8,682 nt of DNA from CBFGRU01 sp965651255 (GCA_965651255.1 CBFGRU010000127.1:1-8682), one strand, 5' to 3'; shown: positions 1 to 7,562, counted from the first letter of the stretch. Notes: generated by a model not told the origin, from the letters alone. Numbers and translations are program-made.

Positions 1-28
1 CACACATCATCCTTCGGAGTGATGTGTG
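1..28. terminator. Hairpin downstream of the MFS gene, candidate terminator
   Basis: Bases 1-9 (CACACATCA) are the exact reverse complement of 20-28, enclosing a core with a C(TTCG)G loop, a very stable RNA tetraloop. It lies about 107 bases beyond the stop of the minus-strand MFS gene, so it could end that transcript. A T-run on the minus strand would lie outside the window, so intrinsic termination cannot be judged. On the plus strand it is followed by C-runs rather than T's. Confidence 0.4.
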
Positions 29-89
29 GCACCCCCCTCGCGCGCTCGCCCCCCCCCGGATGATGGGCTCGCGGCGAAACGGCAACTCG

Positions 90-187
90 TGTCTCGTGCC
101 TCTTCACTAATGCCTAATGCCTAATGCCTAATGCCTAATGCCTCATGCCTCGTGCCTCTTCCCTCTTCCCTCGTCCCTCATGCCTCT
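90..187. repeat. Heptanucleotide tandem array (TGCCTAA / TTAGGCA family)
   Basis: Fourteen consecutive 7-base units lie in perfect register. Four exact TGCCTAA units at 111-138 form the core. They are flanked by variants such as TGCCTCA (139), TGCCTCG (146), TGCCTCT (97, 153 and 181), TCCCTCT (160), TCCCTCG (167) and TCCCTCA (174). Variation is concentrated in the last two bases of the unit and at its second base. The array straddles the 3' end of the MFS gene and supplies its stop codon (135-137). The minus strand is purine-rich, especially between 153 and 200. The period and register are read directly; the array's function is unknown. Confidence 0.9.
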
Positions 188-1529
188 CCCCTTCCCCTTC
201 ATCCATGCCGGCGATGATGGGGGCATCGAGGGAGCCGGTGTTGGGTCGGGCGGCGAGGGCGCGCATGGCGATGGGTTTCGGCTCGAAGGTGGTGTGTCGC
301 AGGCGGAGCAGGAAGATGACACTCACGAGGCGCAACCCTGATGAGAGTGCGAAGAGGATGAGGTAGGCCGATCGATCGGCGCCGAGGGCGGTGAGCAGGG
401 TTCCGCCGATGAGTGCCCCGCCGACCATGGCGGCGGCGTTGAAGAGGTTGAAGGTGGTGAGGACGCTGGTGCGTTCTTTTTCTTCGATGTGATCGAAGAG
501 GAGCAGGAAGGTGCAGAGTTCGTAGACGGCCCAGATGGAGCCGGAGAGAATCTGGACGAGCATGAGCCAGGCGAGCGAATTTGAAACGACCCACAAGCCG
601 GCGAGGGGGATGATGCCGAATCCGGCGGCGTAGAGGAGGGTCTGCGGGCCGAGGCGGCGGGCGAGCGAGCCGACGAAGGGGAGGACGGTCATCTTGGCGC
701 CGAAGGACATGGAGATGAGCAGGAGGTATTCGCCGTAGGAGAAGTGGAGTTGTTTGAGCATGAAGGGGGTGAAGAATGGTCCGGAGATCTGCACGGCGAC
801 CTGGACGGCGAGCATGTAGATGAGGATGCGTCCATCGGCCTTGCCGTTGAGGCGGGTGAGCCACTCGCGCGGGGAGAGGACGCGGTGATCATCGGGAAGC
901 GGGTTGGGTTCGCTCTGGGAAGCGAGGAGGATGGCGGAAGCGGCGCGGGCGAGTCCGGCGGCGAGGAAGAGCAGGCCGAAGATGCGGAGGATGATGGTTT
1001 GATCGGTGCTGCCCCATTGGAGTGCGAGGCCGCCGATGATGACGCCGGCGAGGACCGCGCCCTGGGCGATGCGACTGCGCCGGGCGAAGTAGGTGGCGCG
1101 GATGGGTTTGGGAATGAGGGTGGCGACCCAGGTGTTCCATGCGGGCCCGGTGGCGAGGCCGGCGGCCCAGTAGATGGCGGCGATGAGATAGAGGGCGATG
1201 GTGGGCAGCGCGCCGATGAAGGCGGCGGCAGCGTAGATGAGGAAGATGATCGCCTGCGCTGAAGCGCAGAGGACGACCCATCGTTTGTGCGACTTGAGGC
1301 CGCGGATGGCGTAGGGCGAGATGAGTTGGAGGAGGGCGCCGAAAATGAGCGGGATGGAGACGATCCAGCCGGCAGCGACTTCGCTCATGCCGAGCGCGAG
1401 GGCGAAGGCGGGGATGTAGGTTTCGCCGAGGCCGACCATGAGACTGAACGCGATGCCATCGGCGAAGATGGCGCGGAGGTCGCGGCGCGTGCGTTCGCTG
1501 GTGGGATCGGGCATCGGGTGGAGGGTCAT
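135..1529 (-). CDS. MFS (major facilitator superfamily) transporter
   Basis: This encodes an integral inner-membrane transporter of 464 residues with about twelve hydrophobic segments in two six-helix halves. A hydrophilic central loop lies at about residues 204-233. The first half carries a GPAWNTW motif (128-134) and a basic cytoplasmic loop RATYFARRSR (144-153), which fits an MFS helix 4-5 region. The substrate cannot be read from the sequence. ATG at 1529 was chosen because the open frame upstream (to 1808) runs through the divergent hutG gene and has no transporter character; ATG 1514 is an alternative. No clear Shine-Dalgarno site is visible. The gene is divergent from hutG-hutI, but a role in histidine or urocanate uptake would be a guess. 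The last 16 or so residues (from about 449) are highly charged, rich in Arg, Glu and Gly, and encoded by the heptanucleotide array, so they look like a recent extension of the original C-terminus. Confidence 0.88.
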   Translation of the reverse strand: MTLHPMPDPTSERTRRDLRAIFADGIAFSLMVGLGETYIPAFALALGMSEVAAGWIVSIPLIFGALLQLISPYAIRGLKSHKRWVVLCASAQAIIFLIYAAAAFIGALPTIALYLIAAIYWAAGLATGPAWNTWVATLIPKPIRATYFARRSRIAQGAVLAGVIIGGLALQWGSTDQTIILRIFGLLFLAAGLARAASAILLASQSEPNPLPDDHRVLSPREWLTRLNGKADGRILIYMLAVQVAVQISGPFFTPFMLKQLHFSYGEYLLLISMSFGAKMTVLPFVGSLARRLGPQTLLYAAGFGIIPLAGLWVVSNSLAWLMLVQILSGSIWAVYELCTFLLLFDHIEEKERTSVLTTFNLFNAAAMVGGALIGGTLLTALGADRSAYLILFALSSGLRLVSVIFLLRLRHTTFEPKPIAMRALAARPNTGSLDAPIIAGMDEGEGERHEGRGKREEARGMRH

Positions 1530-1641
1530 GGTGAAGCGGAGATGGTAGCCGATGGAGATGAAGGGTGTGGTATAGTCGCGGCGGATGATGTGGGGCGGTG
1601 AATGGTTGCGTGTTCTGATGTGCGAAGGATGGTGAAGTGAG
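1530..1641. promoter_or_regulatory. Divergent spacer between the MFS gene and hutG, candidate -10 site
   Basis: This spacer must hold the start signals of both divergent genes unless they are transcribed from further away. The clearest element is TATAGT at 1571-1576 (plus strand), a good -10 hexamer, but no convincing -35 lies 16-18 bases upstream. On the minus strand the overlapping TATACC (1574-1569) and TACCAT (1547-1542) are weaker -10 candidates for the MFS gene. A plus-strand ATG at 1585, nine bases after TATAGT, opens a 16-codon frame ending at 1635. No clear operator dyad for a HutC-type or other regulator was found. Confidence 0.25.
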
Positions 1642-2568
<927 letters not shown>

Positions 2569-2574
2569 CGATTG

Positions 2575-3837
2575 ATGATGGCTGCGAACCCGATGACGAC
2601 CCTCTTCCTGAATGCGCGCATCCTGACGCTGGCTGGTCACGATGCCCCGCGGCGCGGGAGGGCGCTGCGCGAGCTGGGTGTGATCGAGAACGGCTGGGTG
2701 CTGATCGAGAACGACCGCATTGTTGAACTTGGCGCCGGTGCGGCTCCCGCGGCGGATGACCTCTTCGACTGTGCGGGGCAGGTGCTGATGCCCGCGTTTG
2801 TTGATTGTCACACGCATGCCTGCTGGGCGGGAAGCCGCCTGGATGAATTCGAGCAGAAGCTCGCCGGCGCGACGTATCTGGAGATTCTGCGGGCCGGCGG
2901 AGGCATCATGTCCACGGTGCGCGCGGTGAGGCGAGCCAGTGAGGATGACCTTGTTCGCGGCCTGTTGGCGCGAATCGCGCGCATGGTGGCGCTGGGTACG
3001 GGAACGATTGAGATCAAGTCCGGCTACGGGCTGACGACGGCGGATGAGCTGAAGATGCTGCGCGCGATCGACCGGGTTGCGCACGCTTCGCCGTTGACGA
3101 TCGTGAAGACGTTTCTCGGCGCGCACGCAAAGGATGCGGACCAGCCGGAGTTCGTTGATCGAATGATCGACGAAACACTTCCGGCGGTGGTGCGCGAGTT
3201 TCCGCGCATCACGGTTGATGCGTACTGCGAAGAGGGAGCGTGGTCACTGGACGAGACGCATCGACTGTTCGAGTCGGCCCGTTCGTTCGACTCGCCGCTG
3301 CGGGTGCATGCGGATCAGTTTCATTCGCTCGGCGGGACGCGACTGGCGGTGGAGATGGAGGCGCGATCGGTGGACCACCTCGAAGCGACGACACCGGATG
3401 ATCTTCAGCACCTGGCGCGCAGCGATGTGATGGGTGTGGTTCTTCCGTGCTCGGGCTTTCAGCTTGATGATCGATACGCGCCGGCGCGCGCATTCATCGA
3501 TGCGGGCGGCGCAATGGCGATGGCGTCCAACTACAACCCCGGCTCTGCGCCGACGCCGTCGATTCCGTTCACGATCGCGCTCGCCTGCCGAAAACTGCGA
3601 ATGACACCCGCGGAAGCGATCAACGCGGTGACGATCAACGCCGCGCATGTTCTGCGGCTTGATGAACTCGTTGGTTCGCTGGAGCCGGGGAAACGCGCCG
3701 ACCTGCAGGTACTGGATGTTCGCGATGAGCGTGAGTTGGGATACGAGTTTGCCGGCCCCGGTCCGCGGCTGGTGATGCTGGGCGGTCGCATCATGCATCG
3801 CCGTGGTGCGCTCACGCGCCGTCCATCGACGCGTTGA
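2575..3837 (+). CDS. hutI: Imidazolonepropionase
   Basis: This cytoplasmic amidohydrolase opens 4-imidazolone-5-propanoate to N-formimino-L-glutamate, the third step of histidine degradation and the substrate of the adjacent HutG. Counting from ATG 2575 (420 residues), the metal motif DCHTH gives His79 and His81. Further signatures are IEIKSGYGL (146-154), LGAH (His184), RVHADQF (His245), VDHLEAT (His268) and NPGS (321-324). A C-terminal amidohydrolase strand with LEPGKRADL (369-377) follows. Length matches the family. One oddity: the Asp that normally precedes the NPG motif and binds the metal reads Asn319 (codon AAC, 3529-3531) in SNYNPGS. Starts are stacked: TTG 2572, ATG 2575, ATG 2578, and ATG 2593, which begins the conserved region; the choice is uncertain. 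The gene follows hutG by a few bases, so the two are almost certainly co-transcribed and translationally coupled. Confidence 0.92.
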   Translation: MMAANPMTTLFLNARILTLAGHDAPRRGRALRELGVIENGWVLIENDRIVELGAGAAPAADDLFDCAGQVLMPAFVDCHTHACWAGSRLDEFEQKLAGATYLEILRAGGGIMSTVRAVRRASEDDLVRGLLARIARMVALGTGTIEIKSGYGLTTADELKMLRAIDRVAHASPLTIVKTFLGAHAKDADQPEFVDRMIDETLPAVVREFPRITVDAYCEEGAWSLDETHRLFESARSFDSPLRVHADQFHSLGGTRLAVEMEARSVDHLEATTPDDLQHLARSDVMGVVLPCSGFQLDDRYAPARAFIDAGGAMAMASNYNPGSAPTPSIPFTIALACRKLRMTPAEAINAVTINAAHVLRLDELVGSLEPGKRADLQVLDVRDERELGYEFAGPGPRLVMLGGRIMHRRGALTRRPSTR

Positions 3838-3847
3838 ACGCTGACGG

Positions 3848-3875
3848 TTGATCGACCTCGGCCCCCTCCTACGAT
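3848..3875 (+). promoter_or_regulatory. Candidate promoter of map, giving a leaderless transcript
   Basis: TTGATC (3848-3853) and TACGAT (3870-3875) are separated by 16 bases, a fair match to a housekeeping-sigma promoter in the 44-base hutI-map gap. The map ATG starts seven bases after the end of the -10 box, where transcription would begin, so the mRNA would have little or no 5' leader. No Shine-Dalgarno site precedes the ATG, which agrees. The hexamers and spacing are seen directly; promoter activity is inferred. Confidence 0.5.
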
Positions 3876-3881
3876 CGTGCC

Positions 3882-4700
3882 ATGACCGTCACCAAGGCCC
3901 GCGACATTGATGCAGCAACCGACGCCGCAGCGTGCGTGGTGAAGACCCACGAGCGCCTCGTCACCTATCTGCGCGCCGGGCGCACGCTGGCGGAAATCGA
4001 CGGGTTTGTTGCGCACACGCTGGATGAACTGGACTGCAAGAGTTGCTTCAAGCATTACAAGGTTCACGGCCATCCGCCGTTTCCGAGTCACTCCTGCCTC
4101 AGCATCAACGACTGCATCGTTCACGGCATGCACACTATGAAGGCCGGCCCGCTTCAACCGGGAGACCTCATCTCCGTTGATATTGGGGTCAAGCATCACG
4201 GCTGGATCGGCGATGCCGCGTGGACCTACGCCATTGAGCACGCCAGCGATGAAGCGATGCGCCTGATGAACTGCGGCAAAGAATCACTCCGCCGCGGCAT
4301 TGCGGCGATGCAGCCCGGGAAGCCGCTGCGCGATTGGGCGGAAGCGGTAGAAACGTATGTTGAAGGTGAATGCGGATTTCACCTCGTCCGCGGACTGGGC
4401 GGCCATGGCTACGGCAAGCGCCTGCATGAAGCGCCGTTCATTTCCAACAACGTACCGCATCGACCGGCGGAGTGGCCCGAAGCGATGCTGCCCTTCAAGC
4501 CGGGCATGCTGATCGCTGTTGAACCGATGATCGCCGTTGGAACCACTCAGATTCGGTCCGAAGGGCGCGACTGGCCCATCTTTACCGCAGATGGATCGCT
4601 CAGCGTTCACTACGAAGCAGATGTTCTCATCACCGAGCATGGGCCCCGAAACCTGACCGGCGGCCTCTTTGATCTGCCCGACATCCTCGGCCGCGACTGA
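3882..4700 (+). CDS. map: Methionine aminopeptidase, type I
   Basis: This removes the N-terminal methionine from nascent proteins in the cytoplasm and uses a two-metal centre. In a 272-residue protein every expected site residue is visible by comparison with E. coli MetAP: His81 in CIVHG, Asp100 in VDIGV, Asp111 in GDAAW, His175 in GGHGYG, His182 in RLHEAP, Glu214 in AVEPM and Glu245 in VHYEAD. There is no long insertion in the C-terminal half, so it is type I. There is no N-terminal zinc-finger extension, although Cys52 and Cys55 lie in a short CKSC. The ATG at 3882 is the only sensible start and directly follows a candidate promoter, suggesting leaderless translation. The gene follows hutI but appears to be transcribed independently, and nothing links it to histidine metabolism. 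Confidence 0.95.
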   Translation: MTVTKARDIDAATDAAACVVKTHERLVTYLRAGRTLAEIDGFVAHTLDELDCKSCFKHYKVHGHPPFPSHSCLSINDCIVHGMHTMKAGPLQPGDLISVDIGVKHHGWIGDAAWTYAIEHASDEAMRLMNCGKESLRRGIAAMQPGKPLRDWAEAVETYVEGECGFHLVRGLGGHGYGKRLHEAPFISNNVPHRPAEWPEAMLPFKPGMLIAVEPMIAVGTTQIRSEGRDWPIFTADGSLSVHYEADVLITEHGPRNLTGGLFDLPDILGRD

Positions 4701-4765
4701 AACGCTCAACCTCGCGCCATCCCCAACTTCATCATCGGTCCTGCACCGCTCGGGTTGCCGCGCGG

Positions 4766-4809
4766 TATCATCGGTGTTCACCCAACGTACCGCATGAATC
4801 ACCTCGGAG
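4766..4809 (+). promoter_or_regulatory. Candidate -10 box and ribosome binding site of the S9 peptidase gene
   Basis: TATCAT (4766-4771) is a reasonable -10 hexamer. The -35 is poor (TGCACC at 4742-4747, spacer 18). GGAG at 4806-4809 lies eight bases before ATG 4818 and is a proper Shine-Dalgarno site. It decides that start over ATG 4794 and TTG 4755, which have none, and TTG 4755 would lie upstream of the proposed transcription start. Confidence 0.35.
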
Positions 4810-4817
4810 CATTCCCG

Positions 4818-6956
4818 ATGAATTCCTCTTTCTGCTTCGCCAGTGTGCTGATGATCTCTTCCGCGGCGTGTGTTCATGCCATCGATCCACCCGCAACGAA
4901 GCAGGATCCGGTCACCGATACCTACCACGGCTGGACGTTCACCGACGCCTACCGCTGGCTCGAACCGCTGGAAGCCGAGAGCGAAGAGGTTCGCTCGTGG
5001 ACCACCACGCAGAACGATTACACCCGCGCGATGCTCGACAATCTGCCCGGCCGCGCCCCGCTCGAAGCGCGATTGGCCGAACTCATGTCGCTCCCCACTA
5101 TCGGCGCGCCGGATGCCGAAGGCACCAACTACTTCAACCTCGAGCGCCGCGGCGATCAGAACCAGCCCATCCTCTATGTGCGCAGCGGCCACGATGGTGA
5201 ACCGCGTGTGCTGCTCGATCCCAACACGCTCGACAAGGACGGCCTCATCAGTCTCGACTGGTATCAGCCGAACCACGATGGCACGCTGCTCGCTTTCGGC
5301 ATCAGCCGCGCAGGTGATGAGAACTCCATCTGCCACGTGCTCGAAGTCGACACCGGCCTCTGGCTCGCCGATGAAATCGCCGGCAAGGTCAACGGCATCA
5401 GTTGGATGCCCGATTCCTCCGGCTTCTTCTACAACGATCTCGCGGACATCAAGAACCCCTACTCCGGCCGCGTGCGCTACCACCAGCTCGGCACGCATCC
5501 GCGTCAGGACAAGACCCTCTTCGAGCAGTACAAGGAAGGCCCGCTCGCCACCACCTGGGGTCCCTTCGGCTACGCCTCGCGCGATGGTCGCTGGCTCATC
5601 CTCGGTTACTACACCTCCACCAAGGCCAACGACCTCTGGTGTGTCGACCTCGACCACTGGTTCCGCACCGGTGAGTTCAACATGGTCGACATCATCCGCG
5701 GCGATGATTCCACCAGCTCCGGCCCCGTGCTCGGCGACACGCTGTTCATGCAGACCACGATGAACGCGCCCAACGGCCAGGTCATCGCGATCGACCTCAA
5801 CAACCCCGCGCGCGACAACTGGCGCACCGTCATTCCCGAACGCAAGGATGCCGTCCTCGAAAGCGCATCACTCGCGCGCGGCTATCTCGTTGCCACCTAC
5901 CTTGAGAACGCTTCCAACCGCATTGAACTCGTGCGCTTCGACGGCTCGCGCATCGGCGAAGTTCCGCTGCCCGGCATCGGCTCCGCTTCCATCAACACCT
6001 TCCCCGACCGCACCGAAGCGTTCATCACCTACACCAGTTTCAACGATCCCCGCTCCGTCTGGCGCGTGAACCTCGCCACGAAGGAGAGCGATCTCTGGGC
6101 GCGGCCGGATGTCCCCTTCGATCCCGACATGCTCACCGTCAAACAAGTCTGGTACGAATCGAACGACGGCACCAAAGTCAGCATGTTCATCGTGCACCGC
6201 AAGGACCTCACCCTCGACGGTGAGAACCCCACGCTGCTCTACGGCTACGGCGGGTTCAACATCTCCATGACCCCCTTCTTCAGCGCCACCACCATTCCCT
6301 GGCTCGAGAACGGCGGCGTCTATGCCCTCGCCAACCTGCGCGGCGGCGGTGAGTACGGCGAAGCGTGGCACGAAGCGGGCATGCTCGACCGCAAGCAGAA
6401 CGTCTTCGATGACTTCATCGCCGCAGCTGAGTACCTCATCGAGAAGAAGTACACCTCATCCAGTCATCTCGCCGTGCAGGGCGGATCGAACGGCGGCCTG
6501 CTCACCGGCGCCGTGCTCGTGCAGCGGCCGGATCTTTTCGCGGCCGTCGTCTCGCAGGTGCCGCTGCTCGACATGCTCCGCTACCAGGACTTCCTCATGG
6601 CCCGCTACTGGGTGCCCGAATACGGCACGAGCGAAGACCCGCAACACCTCGAATGGCTGCGTGAATACTCCCCCTACCAGAACATCAAGCAGAACATCAC
6701 GTATCCCGCCACGCTCATCACCGCCGGCGAAAACGACACGCGCGTTCACCCCATGCACGCGCGAAAGATGGTCGCCGCCCTTCAGGCCGCCGCGACCAAC
6801 GACTTCGCCGAAGATCCCATCCTCCTCTGGGTCGATCGCGATGCCGGCCACGGCGCGGGCAAACCGCTGCGCCTCCGCATCCGCGACTCCGCGGACATCT
6901 GGTCATTCGTCATGTGGCAGACCGGCATGCTCGACAACCTGACCGGCGGCCGGTGA
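4818..6956 (+). CDS. Secreted prolyl oligopeptidase, family S9A
   Basis: This serine peptidase cleaves short peptides after proline. The first 21 residues (cleavage expected after VHA) form a signal peptide, so it should act in the periplasm or outside the cell. The mature protein begins with the S9A N-terminal signature around YRWLE (residues 45-49). A central region, probably the beta-propeller that limits entry to small peptides, follows. The C-terminal alpha/beta-hydrolase domain holds GGSNGG with Ser557, ENDTRVHP with Asp640 and substrate-binding Arg642, and AGHGAGKP with His678. These positions are nearly the same as the porcine triad (554/641/680). At 712 residues the length is typical. 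ATG 4818 is preferred for its GGAG site and signal peptide. The stop codon overlaps the start of the next gene. Lipoprotein processing at Cys18 is unlikely because the preceding residues do not fit a lipobox. Confidence 0.93.
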   Translation: MNSSFCFASVLMISSAACVHAIDPPATKQDPVTDTYHGWTFTDAYRWLEPLEAESEEVRSWTTTQNDYTRAMLDNLPGRAPLEARLAELMSLPTIGAPDAEGTNYFNLERRGDQNQPILYVRSGHDGEPRVLLDPNTLDKDGLISLDWYQPNHDGTLLAFGISRAGDENSICHVLEVDTGLWLADEIAGKVNGISWMPDSSGFFYNDLADIKNPYSGRVRYHQLGTHPRQDKTLFEQYKEGPLATTWGPFGYASRDGRWLILGYYTSTKANDLWCVDLDHWFRTGEFNMVDIIRGDDSTSSGPVLGDTLFMQTTMNAPNGQVIAIDLNNPARDNWRTVIPERKDAVLESASLARGYLVATYLENASNRIELVRFDGSRIGEVPLPGIGSASINTFPDRTEAFITYTSFNDPRSVWRVNLATKESDLWARPDVPFDPDMLTVKQVWYESNDGTKVSMFIVHRKDLTLDGENPTLLYGYGGFNISMTPFFSATTIPWLENGGVYALANLRGGGEYGEAWHEAGMLDRKQNVFDDFIAAAEYLIEKKYTSSSHLAVQGGSNGGLLTGAVLVQRPDLFAAVVSQVPLLDMLRYQDFLMARYWVPEYGTSEDPQHLEWLREYSPYQNIKQNITYPATLITAGENDTRVHPMHARKMVAALQAAATNDFAEDPILLWVDRDAGHGAGKPLRLRIRDSADIWSFVMWQTGMLDNLTGGR

Positions 6957-7171
6957 ATCAATCACCGCCCGACAATCCGCGCGAACAGCAGTCCCCCCCA
7001 CCGGGTACCATCGGCACCGTCCCGCGCTGGCGACTGGCATTGGCGATCATCATCATCATGGCTGCACTCATTCACCTGCTCCTCGCGCCGTGGACCGGCT
7101 GGGCGATCGGCACCGGCATCATCGCGGCGATCGCCGCCAAGGCGCTGCTCACACGACACATCCACTACTGA
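6953..7171 (+). CDS. Small membrane protein of unknown function, coupled to the S9 peptidase gene
   Basis: I do not recognise this 72-residue protein. It starts with a Pro/Gln/Asn-rich hydrophilic N-terminus (residues 2-23). A strongly hydrophobic segment follows (LALAIIIIMAALIHLLLA, about 29-46), then a short break with WTGW and a second hydrophobic segment (about 50-66), ending in a basic tail with two His. It is therefore probably a two-helix inner-membrane protein. The GTG at 6953 overlaps the TGA of the upstream peptidase gene (6954-6956) as GTGA, a classic translational-coupling arrangement that also fixes the start. An ATG at 6914 in the same frame lies inside the peptidase gene and is less likely. 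The coupling suggests co-expression with the peptidase, but the role is unknown. Confidence 0.65.
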   Translation: MNQSPPDNPREQQSPPPGTIGTVPRWRLALAIIIIMAALIHLLLAPWTGWAIGTGIIAAIAAKALLTRHIHY

Positions 7172-7316
7172 GCCCCCCCGGAATCCCCCGGGAACCTTCC
7201 GTCATGTCCGTGGAGATGGGAATCCGACCCCCGATCCCACTCGCCGGCGCGAGCCGCGGCCATCACAGGGCGCGGTGGAATGATCCGCGGACGCATCGTC
7301 ACCTCGCTGGCCACCG

Positions 7317-7562
7317 TTTCGCGCTGGGAAACACCTGTTTCAAACCCCCTCGCACCTGTTTTGAACTCTCTGACACCTGTTTCAAGACCTCTGACACCTG
7401 TTTCAAGACCTCTGATACCTGTTTGAACCTCTCAAGCACCTGTTTTGAGATCTCTGACACCTGTTTGAGTACCTCAAACAACTGTTTTGAACTCTCTGAC
7501 ACCTGTTTGCGAACCTCTGACACCTGTTTCAGACCATGAAACAGGTGTTTCCCCGTGCGAAA
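7317..7562. repeat. Inverted-repeat-bounded element containing a 21-bp direct-repeat array
   Basis: The left end 7317-7342 and right end 7537-7562 are inverted copies matching at 24 of 26 positions. Seventeen in a row are perfect: GGGAAACACCTGTTTCA at 7326-7342, with its exact complement at 7537-7553. Between and including the ends, ten direct units begin at 7333, 7354, 7375, 7396, 7417, 7438, 7459, 7480, 7501 and 7522, always 21 bases apart. CTGTTT is invariant, and most units begin ACCTGTTT and end CTCTGAC. Units 3 and 4 differ at one base, as do units 2 and 8. The element is visibly more AT-rich than its surroundings. No target-site duplication is evident. It has features of a MITE-like element and of a protein-binding or iteron-like array, but neither is shown. 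Confidence 0.88.
7520..7548. terminator. Perfect 12-bp hairpin at the right end of the 21-bp array
   Basis: ACACCTGTTTCA (7520-7531) and its exact reverse complement (7537-7548) flank a 5-base loop, GACCA. On the plus strand it is followed by TTCCCC, not a T-run, so it is at best a weak intrinsic terminator for the upstream peptidase operon. It could protect 3' ends of RNA from either converging gene. Confidence 0.45.

Noticed and set aside
111..138. Telomere-like repeat
   Set aside because: TTAGGCA resembles the TTAGGC telomere repeat of nematodes, but the array is short, impure, internal to bacterial genes and has no other telomere feature.
4755..4817. Longer N-terminus for the S9 peptidase from TTG 4755 or ATG 4794
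   Set aside because: These starts lack ribosome sites and would put extra polar residues before the signal peptide. ATG 4818 has GGAG at good spacing.
4284..5657. 457-residue open frame on the minus strand
   Set aside because: It lies opposite map and the peptidase gene, has no recognisable motif, and spans the spacer between them. It is a shadow frame.
7333..7548. CRISPR array
   Set aside because: The period is only 21 bp and there are no unique spacers: the whole unit is repeated with scattered substitutions. No cas gene is present.
7317..7562. Complete insertion sequence
   Set aside because: The element is only about 246 bp with no transposase and no clear target-site duplication. At most it is a non-autonomous element.
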